A model generated the notes under the pieces. The model saw only the letters and a list, made by a program, of their open reading frames with translations. It searched no databases and was not told the DNA's origin. DNA of 64,000 nucleotides from Ornithinimicrobium laminariae (lineage in GTDB: Bacteria > Actinomycetota > Actinomycetes > Actinomycetales > Dermatophilaceae): the NCBI RefSeq assembly GCF_019457945.1, contig NZ_JAHZSU010000002.1:682001-746000 (forward strand), written 5' to 3'. Below, in pieces: positions 7,558 through 16,446 of the stretch. A program made the translations under genes and the position numbers. Numbering within the stretch: position 1 is the stretch's first letter; the number at the start of each line of letters is the position of its first letter.

Positions 7558-9077
7558 GCACGGTGACCGACGTACGCCCGCCGACCGGCCGCTTCACAGA
7601 GTTGTTGCTGCTGCTGTTTGCCATCGCCATCGTGTTGGTCGCGTACGCCAACGTCGGCCTGGCTACCACCGGCAGCATTCCGGCCGGCATCGTCGTGCAG
7701 GGCAGTGGCCTGCTGATCATTTCGCTTGGCTTGCACCTGGTGATCAGGCACGTCGCTAAGTATGCCGATCCACTCCTCTTGCCGATCGCCACCCTGCTCA
7801 ACGGGCTGGGTTTGGTGATGATCTATCGCATCGACATCGGTCAAGGCTTTGACGCCGGCAACGGGGCTGCCACCAGGCAATTGCTCTGGAGCGTGCTGTC
7901 GATCGTGCTGGCTGGCGCCGTGCTGTGGATCTTGCGTGATCACCGCATCCTGCGCCGCTATACCTTCACCGCGATGGCTGCCGGTTTTGCGCTGCTGCTG
8001 TTGCCGATGCTTCCGGTGATTGGCCAAACCGTGAACGGTTCACGTTTGTGGATTAGCATCGCTGGCTTCACCTTCCAGCCTGGTGAAATCGCCAAGATCT
8101 GCCTGACAGTTTTCTTTGCTGGCTACCTCGTGCAAACGCGAGACGCCTTGTCGTTGGTCGGCCGCCGGTTTATGGGGCTACAACTGCCTCGTGGCCGTGA
8201 CCTCGGCCCGATCTTGGCTGCTTGGGGCTTGTCGGTCCTGATCTTGGTGGCCCAGCGCGACCTCGGCTCATCCCTGCTCTTCTTTGGCTTGTTTGTCGCC
8301 ATGCTTTACCTCGCGACCGAGCGCTTGAGTTGGATCATCATCGGATTGAGCCTCTTTGTCGGCGGCGCTTTCGTCGCCTGGCGACTGTTCTCGCACGTCC
8401 AAACCCGCGTTGACCTCTGGCTCGACCCGTTCGCGCCAGGCCTGTCTGACCAGGTGGCCAAGGGACTGATGGGCATGGCCCACGGTGGGATGTTTGGCAC
8501 TGGCCTCGGCGAGGGCTACCCGTATGAGACCTACTTCGCCAACAGCGACTACATCGTCGCCAGCTTTGGCGAAGAGCTTGGCATGGTCGGCCTCTTCGCC
8601 ATCATCATGTTGTATGCGCTGCTCGCCGAGCGCGGTCTGCGCACCGCAATCGGTGCCCGCGAAGGCTTCGGCAAACTTCTCGCTGCCGGCCTCGCCTTCT
8701 CGATCGCACTTCAGGCCTTCGTTGTCATCGGTGGCATCACTCGCGCTATCCCGCTGACCGGTCTGACCACGCCTTTCTTGTCGGCCGGTGGCTCCTCGCT
8801 GTTGGCCAACTGGATCATCATCGCTTTGCTGTTGCGGATCAGCGATCACGCTCGTCGGCCCGAGTCAGAGCGTCCGATCGAGAAGCCGCGCAAGCAGGCC
8901 AAGCGCGCTGCCCGTGAAAGCGCTGAGGCGCAGGCGCGAGCCAAGAGTGAGGCCGACCGTGAGGCAGCAACCGCCGACACAGCCGAGGTTGAGCACTCCG
9001 CAGACACCCATTCGGGGGACACCGAGGCGCAACGCCCACAAACAACAACGACCACGATTGAGGAGGAGAAGGAATGA
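7554..9077 (+). CDS. rodA: FtsW/RodA/SpoVE-family peptidoglycan glycosyltransferase (RodA)
   Basis: 507 residues from GTG 7554, which overlaps the pstP stop as GTGA; a TTG nine bases upstream is the alternative. About twelve membrane helices cover residues 15-435. The SEDS hallmarks are seen: GSRLWISIAGFTFQPGEIAK, the ANSDYIVASFGEELG loop and TGLTTPFLSAGGSSLLANW. A charged Ala/Glu/Arg-rich cytoplasmic tail of about 70 residues follows. SEDS proteins polymerise lipid II glycan strands together with a class B penicillin-binding protein, here the adjacent pbpA. Confidence 0.93.
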   Translation: MSTVTDVRPPTGRFTELLLLLFAIAIVLVAYANVGLATTGSIPAGIVVQGSGLLIISLGLHLVIRHVAKYADPLLLPIATLLNGLGLVMIYRIDIGQGFDAGNGAATRQLLWSVLSIVLAGAVLWILRDHRILRRYTFTAMAAGFALLLLPMLPVIGQTVNGSRLWISIAGFTFQPGEIAKICLTVFFAGYLVQTRDALSLVGRRFMGLQLPRGRDLGPILAAWGLSVLILVAQRDLGSSLLFFGLFVAMLYLATERLSWIIIGLSLFVGGAFVAWRLFSHVQTRVDLWLDPFAPGLSDQVAKGLMGMAHGGMFGTGLGEGYPYETYFANSDYIVASFGEELGMVGLFAIIMLYALLAERGLRTAIGAREGFGKLLAAGLAFSIALQAFVVIGGITRAIPLTGLTTPFLSAGGSSLLANWIIIALLLRISDHARRPESERPIEKPRKQAKRAARESAEAQARAKSEADREAATADTAEVEHSADTHSGDTEAQRPQTTTTTIEEEKE

Positions 9078-10531
9078 ACACACCTATTCGCCGTCTCGCC
9101 TTGGTGGTCTTCACGATGTTCACCGTGTTACTGCTGACCACCACCTGGATCCAGTTCATCCAGGTTGATGACCTGCGCGATCAGCCCGGCAACCGACGCA
9201 CGCTGCTAGATTCTTACAGCCGTGACCGTGGCGCGATCTTGGTTGACGGCACCGCGATCGCCGATTCAACCGAGACGGATGACGAACTCCGCTGGATTCG
9301 CAATTACCCTTTGGGCGCCCAGTATTCGCACATCACGGGCTACTACTCCTTCATCTATGGCGCCGGTGGCGGCCTTGAGTCGTCGCGTGACTCGGTGCTC
9401 GCTGGCACCGACGACAGCCTCTTTTACAGCCGGATCGCCGACATGGTCACCGGCACCCCGCCCACCGGCGCAGCGCTAGAGCTAACCATCGATCCTGATG
9501 TGCAGGCCGCTGCTGAGAGCGCTCTGGGCGATCAACGCGGTGCCGTTGTGGCCCTGGACCCCAGCACCGGCGCGATTCTCGCTATGGTCAGCCACCCGAC
9601 ATACGACCCGAATGCGTTGTCGTCGCACAACCTGACCTCGGTCGAAGAGTCCTATAACGCTCTGGCTGACGACGAGGGCCAACCGCTCACCAACCGCGCC
9701 ATCGGTGGAGACCTCTACCCGCCGGGCTCAGTCTTTAAGCTCGTCGTTGCGGCGGCAGCCCTGGAGTCCGGGGAGTACACACCCGACTCCACCCTGGACG
9801 GTCCGCAGACCTACACCCTGCCGGGCACCACGACTGAGCTGCCCAACTTCGAGGGCGGCACATGTGGACCCACCGATCAGGTGTCCTTGGCCGACTCCAT
9901 CCGGGTTTCGTGCAACACCTCAATGGCCGCCTTAGCTAATGACCTGGGGCCGACGGCAATTGATGAGCAAGCGCAGAAGTTTGGCTTTGAGCAGGACTTG
10001 TCGATCCCCATGGCGGTGACGCCTAGCGTCTACCCGAATGAACTGAACGACGCGCAGGTCGCCCTAACCGGGATTGGCCAGTACGACGTGCGCGTCACTC
10101 CGCTACAGGTCGCCATGACGTCGGCGGCCATCGCCAACGACGGCAAGGTGATGAAGCCATACCTGGTCGAGTCGGTTCGTGACGGCGACCTTGATGTGAT
10201 CAGCGAAACGCGCCCTAACCAGCTGTCCAGCGCCGTTTCGGACACGACGGCCGAAGAACTGACCGACATGATGGTCAGCGTCGTTGACGAAGGTTCGGGC
10301 ACCGCTGCGGCGCTGCCGGGCGTTTCTGTTGCTGGCAAGACTGGCACCGCCGAGTTCGGCAGCAACGGGGCAGCACACGCTTGGTTCACCGGATTCGCCC
10401 CGGCTGACGACCCACAGATTGCTGTGGCCGTCATCATCGAAAGCGCAACGGACAGTTGGGCCGGAGGCAGTGGTGGCACTCTTGCTGCCCCAGCCGCTCA
10501 GTCTGTCCTGCAGGCAGGAGTTGGTCAATGA
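9074..10531 (+). CDS. pbpA: Class B penicillin-binding protein PbpA
   Basis: 485 residues. An N-terminal membrane anchor (about 8-30) is followed by a dimerisation region (DSYSRDRGAILVDG at 46-59) and the transpeptidase domain (about 155-482). Active-site motifs are complete: S219-V-F-K222, S279-C-N281 and K422-T-G424. Length and order match PbpA of mycobacteria and streptomycetes, which cross-links septal or elongating peptidoglycan with RodA. The ATG overlaps the rodA stop (ATGA) and a GGAGGAGAAGG site lies just upstream. Confidence 0.94.
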   Translation: MNTPIRRLALVVFTMFTVLLLTTTWIQFIQVDDLRDQPGNRRTLLDSYSRDRGAILVDGTAIADSTETDDELRWIRNYPLGAQYSHITGYYSFIYGAGGGLESSRDSVLAGTDDSLFYSRIADMVTGTPPTGAALELTIDPDVQAAAESALGDQRGAVVALDPSTGAILAMVSHPTYDPNALSSHNLTSVEESYNALADDEGQPLTNRAIGGDLYPPGSVFKLVVAAAALESGEYTPDSTLDGPQTYTLPGTTTELPNFEGGTCGPTDQVSLADSIRVSCNTSMAALANDLGPTAIDEQAQKFGFEQDLSIPMAVTPSVYPNELNDAQVALTGIGQYDVRVTPLQVAMTSAAIANDGKVMKPYLVESVRDGDLDVISETRPNQLSSAVSDTTAEELTDMMVSVVDEGSGTAAALPGVSVAGKTGTAEFGSNGAAHAWFTGFAPADDPQIAVAVIIESATDSWAGGSGGTLAAPAAQSVLQAGVGQ

Positions 10532-12576
10532 GCGACGAGACACAGGCATCTCCAGGACCAGACAAGGACTCTGGCGACGGATTCGTTGAGCCAAGGGTGC
10601 TCGGTGGCCGCTACGAGGTTGGCGAGCTGATCGGCCGTGGCGGTATGGCTGAAGTGCACGTTGGCCACGATCTGCGACTCGGACGTGCAGTCGCCATCAA
10701 GATCTTGCGATCCGACCTCGCCCGCGACACGAGCTTTTTGGCGCGCTTCCGCCGCGAGGCTCAGGCGGCGGCTGGCCTTAACCACCCGTCAATCGTTGCC
10801 GTCTACGACTCGGGCGAACAAGTTGCCTATGAGAGTGGCGGGGCGCCCGTGCAGGTGCCCTACATCGTCATGGAACATGTCGAGGGCCGCACGCTACGTG
10901 ACCTACTGAACGAAGAAAAGGTCATTGAGGCAGACGAGGCCGCCCGCATCACGGCAGCTACGCTTTCAGGCCTAGACTATGCCCACTCCAAGGGCATCGT
11001 GCACCGCGACATCAAGCCTGCCAACGTGATGGTCACTCGCGGTGGAGCGGTCAAGGTCATGGACTTTGGCATCGCCCGCGCACTGGCCGACACGGCAGCA
11101 ACCATGACACAGACTCAGGCTGTCTTGGGCACCGCTCGCTATCTTTCACCCGAGCAAGCCCAGGGCCAGGACGTTGATGCTCGATCTGACCTCTACTCGA
11201 CCGGTTGCATGCTGTACGAGTTGCTGTGTGGCCGCACTCCGTTCCAAGGCGACCCCGTTTCACTCGTCTATCAGCACTTGGGCGAAACCCCGAAGGCACC
11301 GTCGACCCACCACGAGGATCTGCCTAAAGCCCTAGACGCGATTGCGTTGCACGCCCTGGAAAAGACGCCGCAGGCCCGCTATCAAAGTGCCGGCGAGTTC
11401 CGCGATGATTTGATCTCTGCCCGAACGGGTGGGCGCATCTCCTCTGGCGCTCAGCGCAGTTTGTCCCGCATTGCCGGTGGCGCTGCTGCGGCGGCCGCTG
11501 CTGGCGGTGCTGCTGCCGCGCTGGCCTCCTCTGGTGGATCCCCGACCGAAGTTGTCGGCGTTCCCGTCAACAGTGAACCAACCATGGATCTCCCCACTCG
11601 GCGCGAGATGCGAGCTGGCGCTGTCCCCGCAACGAACCCACCTGCCCCAGGCACACCAACGGGGTATGACGGTTATGAGCGGACCGACGAGATCCCAGTT
11701 CGCGAGGAGCGCCATGGCGGTGGAGTTTGGGTGATGAGCGCCCTTGGTCTCATTGCTCTGGCCGCTGTCGGCTTTATCGTCTGGCAAGTCTGGTTCACCC
11801 AGGCTGAGCCTGTCGCACAAACAGCCGTTCCGTATGTCCTCACCGATCAAGAAGATGTTGCCGTCGGCAAGCTTGAAGCCGCTGGTCTGACTCCCCAAGT
11901 GACCCAGGAGGCTAGTGACGACCCTGAGGGCACCGTCATCGAGCAGGACCCGGGCGCTAACTCGCAGGTGGACCCCAACTCCATCGTTGACCTGGTGGTT
12001 TCCAGCGGTCCAGATGCCATCACCATCCCTGATGTTGAGGGCTTCCAGGAGGATGCTGCACGCACCCGCCTCGAGTCGGAAAACCTCAAGGTTGCCAGTT
12101 CCGCCGACGAGGAAGACGACGTCAACTACGCCGCCGGAGAGGTGATCCGCACTGAACCTGCCGCTGGTGAGGAGATTAACCCTGACGATGACGTCATCCT
12201 GGTGATCGCCAGCGGTCAGACCGAGGTGCCCAATGTGGTTGGCCAGCCAGCAGGAGAGGCCGTCAGCGACTTGCGCGACCAAAAGCTTGAGGTTGCTACC
12301 ACTTATCGGGAGTCTTCAGAGTCGGCACCAAATACCGTGCTTGAGCAGTCGGCGACCCCTGGCGATGTCGTGGACTACGGCACCGAGGTCACCATCATCG
12401 TGGCTCAAGCTCCGCCAGAGACTGAGACGGTCACATTGACGCCAACCCCATCGCCAGACCCGACGCCGACAGAAGACCCGACGCCAGACCCGACGCCGAC
12501 AGAGGATCCGACGCCAGACCCGACGCCAGACCCGACGCCGACGCCAACGCCGACGGACGAAGAGCCAACTCCCTAG
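10528..12576 (+). CDS. pknB: Ser/Thr protein kinase PknB with three PASTA domains
   Basis: 682 residues from ATG 10528, overlapping the pbpA stop. The N-terminal Hanks-type kinase domain (27-300) is complete: GRGGMA 36-41, Lys58 in VAIK, HRD 159-161, DFG 179-181 and TMTQTQ in the activation loop. A juxtamembrane linker leads to one membrane helix (about 401-423), then three PASTA repeats (about 434-628) that bind peptidoglycan fragments or lipid II. The family often has four. A Pro-Thr-Asp-rich tail (about 633-682) is made of short tandem repeats. The usual neighbouring kinase PknA is absent, so this appears to be the only kinase of the locus. Confidence 0.95.
   Translation: MSDETQASPGPDKDSGDGFVEPRVLGGRYEVGELIGRGGMAEVHVGHDLRLGRAVAIKILRSDLARDTSFLARFRREAQAAAGLNHPSIVAVYDSGEQVAYESGGAPVQVPYIVMEHVEGRTLRDLLNEEKVIEADEAARITAATLSGLDYAHSKGIVHRDIKPANVMVTRGGAVKVMDFGIARALADTAATMTQTQAVLGTARYLSPEQAQGQDVDARSDLYSTGCMLYELLCGRTPFQGDPVSLVYQHLGETPKAPSTHHEDLPKALDAIALHALEKTPQARYQSAGEFRDDLISARTGGRISSGAQRSLSRIAGGAAAAAAAGGAAAALASSGGSPTEVVGVPVNSEPTMDLPTRREMRAGAVPATNPPAPGTPTGYDGYERTDEIPVREERHGGGVWVMSALGLIALAAVGFIVWQVWFTQAEPVAQTAVPYVLTDQEDVAVGKLEAAGLTPQVTQEASDDPEGTVIEQDPGANSQVDPNSIVDLVVSSGPDAITIPDVEGFQEDAARTRLESENLKVASSADEEDDVNYAAGEVIRTEPAAGEEINPDDDVILVIASGQTEVPNVVGQPAGEAVSDLRDQKLEVATTYRESSESAPNTVLEQSATPGDVVDYGTEVTIIVAQAPPETETVTLTPTPSPDPTPTEDPTPDPTPTEDPTPDPTPDPTPTPTPTDEEPTP
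12452..12558 (+). repeat. Short tandem repeats encoding a Pro-Thr-Asp tail
   Basis: Variations on CGACGCCAGACC and CGACGCCGACAGA recur through the 3' end of pknB and encode (D/E)PTPDPTPT-like units. Such low-complexity tails are prone to length variation by slippage, so the tail length may differ between strains. Confidence 0.75.
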
Positions 12577-12604
12577 TCAGGGGCTGACGGCCAGCGGAAA
12601 TGCC

Positions 12605-13426
12605 TCAGCGAGTGTCGAGGCGGGTCACGTCGGGATCCGTCACGACCTCGACATGCTCAGGCCGGAACGAGCCAGAATAGGCAGGCATCTCGATGTCGTC
12701 CTTGGACTCCACGAGGTATCCCAAACCGAGTTCCTGCGCCCAGCCTCGGTAGTTAGCAACAATCGGGTCCTGGACCAGCGCCGAACTCATCCCAGCTGGA
12801 TCGCCAATAGCGGTGATCGTGTATGGCGGCGAATACACGCGGCCTTGCAGATACAAGGTGTTACCCACACAGCGAATGGCACTCGTGCCGACGATGCGTT
12901 GACCCTGAATCATCATGCCCTCGGCGCCACCGGCCCAAAGCGCGTTGACCACACCCTGCACATCTTGTTGGTGCACGACGACGTCATCAACCGTGAATCC
13001 GTTGGGCAGCGTCTCAAGGGTATAGCCAGCGTCATCGAGGGTGACAGTCACACCCGGCCCAGTGATCGGGCCCAACCCCACCGAGGGAGCCAAAGCATCT
13101 GCTTGGTCTGTCGCGCTGACTTGCTGGGTCGAAGAGTCATTGGCCTTGGTCAACTGATCGACTTCCTCGCGCAGAGACGACGCATCGCCACTGAGCGTCT
13201 CAACTTCGTCAGCGCGCTGCTGAATGAGCGAAGGCAGGTCAACTGGGTCTTCACCGAAGTCAGTGACATAGGCCAGTGAAGCCGAGGTGCCAAACAAGAG
13301 CCCGGCGCCGAGTGCCATCACAGGAACGGCCACCCGCCACATACCGCTGCGGGTCGCCTGGTCCGTGGCCTGCCCACTATCGGGCTGGTCAGCACTGGAC
13401 TGTGGGGTGCTCAACTCGTCATTCAT
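12605..13426 (-). CDS. DUF881-family protein
   Basis: 273 residues. A cytoplasmic N-terminus (1-29), one membrane helix (about 31-53), a coiled-coil stretch (about 66-100, LIQQRADEVETL) and a DUF881 domain (about 110-262, with GPGVTVTLDDA and VVNALWAGGAEGMMIQGQRI) are seen. DUF881 proteins sit beside crgA and pknB throughout actinobacteria (Rv0012-like); a role at the division site is suspected from context only. A strong TAGGAGGG site precedes the ATG. It is convergent with pknB and divergent from crgA. Confidence 0.85.
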   Translation of the reverse strand: MNDELSTPQSSADQPDSGQATDQATRSGMWRVAVPVMALGAGLLFGTSASLAYVTDFGEDPVDLPSLIQQRADEVETLSGDASSLREEVDQLTKANDSSTQQVSATDQADALAPSVGLGPITGPGVTVTLDDAGYTLETLPNGFTVDDVVVHQQDVQGVVNALWAGGAEGMMIQGQRIVGTSAIRCVGNTLYLQGRVYSPPYTITAIGDPAGMSSALVQDPIVANYRGWAQELGLGYLVESKDDIEMPAYSGSFRPEHVEVVTDPDVTRLDTR

Positions 13427-13536
13427 ACCCTCCTACAGTACGCCGATGGGGCCAATCGAAGCGCCCAACCCGTATCCTGGACTCCCCATCGCTCTATCGC
13501 CCCGTCGAAAGCACCCCGAGACCAGGAGTCATCACC

Positions 13537-13818
13537 GTGCCCGAGTCATCTGGCAGCCCAGCCAAGAAGCCGAAGAATTCTGGCAACCCGGCTAACCGTC
13601 GCGAGGCCAATGGCCGCCCAGAGCCCAAGAAGCAACAGGTTGGCAACCCGTCTTGGTGGGTCCCCACCATGTCCGCGCTGATGATCGCTGGCGTCATTTG
13701 GGTGGCCACGTTCTACATCTCGGAGGGCCTCTACCCACTGACGATTGGCTACTGGAACCTCGCCATCGGCATGGGGCTGATCATGGCTGGGTTCTTTATG
13801 ACCACGAAGTGGAAGTAG
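13537..13818 (+). CDS. crgA: Cell division protein CrgA
   Basis: 93 residues from GTG 13537, which has AGGAG nine bases upstream; longer open frames upstream overlap the DUF881 promoter region. A Lys/Asn/Pro-rich cytoplasmic N-terminus (1-38) precedes two membrane helices (about 43-62 and 70-89), with the family pattern NPSWWVPTMSALMIAGVIW. CrgA is a septal scaffold that binds FtsZ, FtsQ, FtsI/PbpA and CwsA in actinobacteria. It is convergent with the rhomboid gene across the DnaA-box cluster. Confidence 0.93.
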   Translation: MPESSGSPAKKPKNSGNPANRREANGRPEPKKQQVGNPSWWVPTMSALMIAGVIWVATFYISEGLYPLTIGYWNLAIGMGLIMAGFFMTTKWK

Positions 13819-13838
13819 TTTCCCCAAACAACCGCTTG

Positions 13839-13944
13839 TTATCCCCAGTTGTCCACAAGCAGAACTGGGGACAACTGCATTTTATCCACATTCATGTCCA
13901 CATTCATCCACTGAGTCCACACGTTATCCACAGTGTGGGGATAA
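13839..13944. promoter_or_regulatory. Dense DnaA-box cluster outside oriC
   Basis: Seven 9-mers match the DnaA-box consensus with at most one change: TTATCCCCA (13839), TTGTCCACA (13849), TTGTCCCCA on the minus strand (13866), TTATCCACA (13882), ATGTCCACA (13894), TTATCCACA (13924) and TTATCCCCA on the minus strand (13936). Two weaker ones are at 13903 and 13913. Some form hairpins, such as CAGTTGTCC with GGACAACTG. The gap lies between two convergent genes, so no promoter is needed here; a replication-control role is inferred. Confidence 0.75.
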
Positions 13945-13959
13945 CTACACGCGTGTAAC

Positions 13960-14880
13960 TCAGGCGAATCCTGCGGTGCCGAGCACCGCGTAAACGCGCC
14001 AGGCAGCCAAGCCCAGGAGCACCAGCACAATCAGTGCGTATGCGGGCCACTGCCACCTGCGGCGGCGCACCGCTTCTTCGCCGCGCCCCCTCGCCGCAGT
14101 CAACGCCAAGACTCCCGCGATCGCTGCGCCAGTGACGGCACCGCCGAGGTGTGCTTGCCAGGCAATGTTGGGGATAATGAAGCCAATAGCCCCGTTGATC
14201 AGCAACAATGCAACGACGCCACCGGTCTGCCGCTTCAGGTGCCAGTTCAACACGAGCATCGCACCAAACAAGCCGAAGACAGCACCGGAGGCCCCCAGCG
14301 TTGGGGTGAACCATCCTTCGGGAGGCACGGCGAGCAGCAGATAGCCCACTGATCCGCCCAGCCCGCTGATCAGATAAAGCAGCGCAAAACGCAGTCGGCC
14401 CAGCAACGGCTCAAGGTATCCGCCAACGATGAACAGCGCATACATGTTGAACCCAATGTGCAGAAAGCCGTTGGGGTTGTGGATAAACGCCGCGGTCAAC
14501 ATGCGCCAGGGCTCCGTGCCGGCCTGAATCGGCACAAACCATAGCTCTGACGTCACTGCTGGGTTGATTCGCTGGCCGATATAGAGCAACACGCAGATGC
14601 CGATGATCGTCCACGAGACCAACGGTCGCTGGTCAGCCCTCGGGGTGGCACCAAATCGCGAGGTAACTCTCGGCGCCTGTTTCGTCGACTCCGCTACGCA
14701 GTCAACGCACTGCACTCCCACCGCAGCCTGTCGCTGACACGACGGACAGGTGGGTCGGTTGCACCGCTGACACCTGACATACGCGACCTCATTGGGGTGG
14801 CGGGGGCAGACCGGAGGACTAGCGGGCTCGCCTGTTGCGCCTGAGGCAGATTCAGTCACGACGTATCGCCTATCGCTCAA
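13960..14880 (-). CDS. Rhomboid-family intramembrane serine protease
   Basis: 306 residues. The N-terminus carries a B-box-like zinc-binding region (25-61) with paired cysteines (CQRC, CPSC, CVDC) and a histidine. Six membrane helices follow (about 88-268). The catalytic Ser198 is in GASGAVFGLFG and the catalytic His244 in NIAWQAHLGG; the conserved HIGFNMYALF helix is also present. Rhomboids cleave single-pass membrane proteins within the membrane. The gene occupies the Rv0110-like rhomboid position near crgA in actinobacteria. It is 51 bp upstream of the peptidyl-prolyl isomerase stop in the same orientation. Confidence 0.92.
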   Translation of the reverse strand: MSDRRYVVTESASGATGEPASPPVCPRHPNEVAYVRCQRCNRPTCPSCQRQAAVGVQCVDCVAESTKQAPRVTSRFGATPRADQRPLVSWTIIGICVLLYIGQRINPAVTSELWFVPIQAGTEPWRMLTAAFIHNPNGFLHIGFNMYALFIVGGYLEPLLGRLRFALLYLISGLGGSVGYLLLAVPPEGWFTPTLGASGAVFGLFGAMLVLNWHLKRQTGGVVALLLINGAIGFIIPNIAWQAHLGGAVTGAAIAGVLALTAARGRGEEAVRRRRWQWPAYALIVLVLLGLAAWRVYAVLGTAGFA

Positions 14881-14885
14881 ACAGC

Positions 14886-14918
14886 GAGAGCGCCGAGTTA
14901 TCCAAACTCGGCGCTCTC
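14886..14918 (-). terminator. Terminator of the peptidyl-prolyl isomerase gene
   Basis: A perfect 14-bp stem, GAGAGCGCCGAGTT (14886-14899) with AACTCGGCGCTCTC (14905-14918), closes a 5-nt loop 13 bp past the isomerase stop. On the minus strand it is followed by CTGTTTGAG, a short T-run. Confidence 0.85.
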
Positions 14919-14931
14919 ATCAAAAGGTGGA

Positions 14932-15453
14932 TCAGGACTCGTCGACCGAGACCCGCTCGATCACTACTGGGTCGACCGGCTTGTCGTTACGGCCGGTCTG
15001 GACTGCACCGATGGCGTCGACAACGGCCTTGCTGGCCTCGTCAGCAACCTCACCAAAGATGGTGTGCTTGCCCTGCAGCCACGGGGTGGCCTCCAGCGTG
15101 ATGAAGAACTGAGAACCGTTGGTGCCCTTGCCCATGCGCTTGCCAGCGTTGGCCATCGCGAGGATGTAGGGGCCACCGAAGGTGTGGTCGGGGCTGATCT
15201 CGTCGTCGAAGGTGAAGCCTGGTCCGCCCATGCCCTCACCGAGCGGGCAGCCGCCCTGGATCATGAAGCCCGGGATGATCCGGTGGAAGTTCAGACCGTC
15301 AAAGAACGGCGTCGGGTTGCTACGGCCAGTGTCGTCCTTGTAGTCCAGCGACCCCTGGGCCAGACCGACGAAGTTGGCGACCGTCTTGGGCGCTGCATCC
15401 GCGAAAAGCGTCAGCGCAATGTCACCGTTGTTGGTATGCAAAGTCACGTTCAT
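14932..15453 (-). CDS. ppiA: Cyclophilin-type peptidyl-prolyl cis-trans isomerase
   Basis: 173 residues from ATG 15453, preceded by GGGAGG. The cyclophilin core is complete: TVANFVGLAQG, FFDGLNFHRIIPGFMIQGG with the catalytic Arg, AMANAG, NGSQFFIT and WLQGKHTIFGEV. It catalyses proline isomerisation during protein folding. No signal peptide is visible, so it is cytoplasmic. This is the position of Rv0009 (ppiA) in Mycobacterium tuberculosis. Confidence 0.94.
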   Translation of the reverse strand: MNVTLHTNNGDIALTLFADAAPKTVANFVGLAQGSLDYKDDTGRSNPTPFFDGLNFHRIIPGFMIQGGCPLGEGMGGPGFTFDDEISPDHTFGGPYILAMANAGKRMGKGTNGSQFFITLEATPWLQGKHTIFGEVADEASKAVVDAIGAVQTGRNDKPVDPVVIERVSVDES

Positions 15454-15563
15454 GTCGCCTATCCTCCCACGCGAAAGACCCCAGCCCCAGCGTAGGGTGG
15501 TGACAAAGTGGATTAGCACCCCACAACAAGGCAGAATAGGCATAAATCCACGAGGAGGGTTCA

Positions 15564-16361
15564 GTGTTCTTTCGCACAAAATCCGAGAAGGCCGCAGATA
15601 AGGCTGTCTCCCGCGCCACCGAAGCCAAAGAGTCGGCCGTCGATGCCGGGACTCAAGCAACCGACAGCATCCGCGCCGCCGCTGTGTCGGTCCTAAACTC
15701 CGTCTCTGAGGCTGTCGCCCCCAAGGCTGAGCACGCATCCGAGGTCGTCAAGGAGCGCACAGCCAAGGCTCGTGAGGCTGCTGCCGAGCGCGCTGCTGAA
15801 GCACGCGAAGAGGCGGCAGACCGTACCTCCCACTTCCGCTCGGCTGCCACCGAACGCGCCACTAGCGCTCGGGATCGGGCAGTGAGCAACCTGGACAAGG
15901 GCATCGACAACGCGGTGCCCAAGGCACAGGAGCGCATCGGCGCTGCTGGCAAGTCGATTGACTCCGCTGTTGACTCAGCGCGCGACACGCTGATCGACGA
16001 CTTGCTGCCCCGGCTGCAAGAGATGCTCGGCAACGTCCAGTCCGGCAAGGATGACATCCTGGCCCGCACTGATGGCCCGATCGCTACGGTCACCGGTGCA
16101 CCCAAGGCCAAGAAGAAGAAGGGCAGCGCACTGCTGACCTTCGGTGTCTTAGCCGCGGTGGGTGCTGCTGTCGCGTATGTCGTCAGCCAGAAGAAGGACG
16201 AGCCTGAGATTGACCCGTGGGCTGGCTCCACTGGTGAGACCGAGGCAACCGTCGAGGCGCCTGAGGTTGACCCTGCTGAGGTCACCACCGAGCCTGCAGC
16301 AGTCGAGGTAACCGAGATTACTGACGCTGGCCAGGACAAGGCAGACGACGCCAAGAACTGA
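15564..16361 (+). CDS. Amphipathic-helix protein with C-terminal membrane anchor
   Basis: 265 residues. Residues 1-175 are almost entirely Ala/Glu/Lys/Arg with a heptad-like pattern (AREAAAERAAEAREEAADR), reminiscent of apolipoprotein- or LEA-like long amphipathic helices. A Lys-rich patch (KAKKKKGS) leads into one membrane helix (about 193-211), then an acidic Val/Glu/Thr-rich tail. No catalytic motif is seen. Similar proteins occur in actinobacteria as hypothetical proteins; a membrane-stress or envelope structural role is only a guess. The GTG start has a GAGGAGGG site. It is divergent from ppiA, sharing a 110-bp promoter gap, and followed by a clear terminator. Confidence 0.7.
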   Translation: MFFRTKSEKAADKAVSRATEAKESAVDAGTQATDSIRAAAVSVLNSVSEAVAPKAEHASEVVKERTAKAREAAAERAAEAREEAADRTSHFRSAATERATSARDRAVSNLDKGIDNAVPKAQERIGAAGKSIDSAVDSARDTLIDDLLPRLQEMLGNVQSGKDDILARTDGPIATVTGAPKAKKKKGSALLTFGVLAAVGAAVAYVVSQKKDEPEIDPWAGSTGETEATVEAPEVDPAEVTTEPAAVEVTEITDAGQDKADDAKN

Positions 16362-16410
16362 GTAGGACAGCCCACCTGGTTTAGCTCCTCGGAGTTGGAC
16401 CACCGGGCCG

Positions 16411-16446
16411 AAGCGGGTCAAACCTCATGGGGTTTGACCCGCTTTT
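16411..16446 (+). terminator. Rho-independent terminator
   Basis: A stem AGCGGGTCAAACC (16412-16424) with GGTTTGACCCGCT (16431-16443), 13 bp with a 6-nt loop, followed by TTTTG. It ends the gene at 15564-16361. Confidence 0.92.

Noticed and set aside
11332..12282. 316-codon minus-strand frame inside pknB
   Set aside because: Antisense shadow of the kinase linker and PASTA region; no ribosome binding site or protein-like features.
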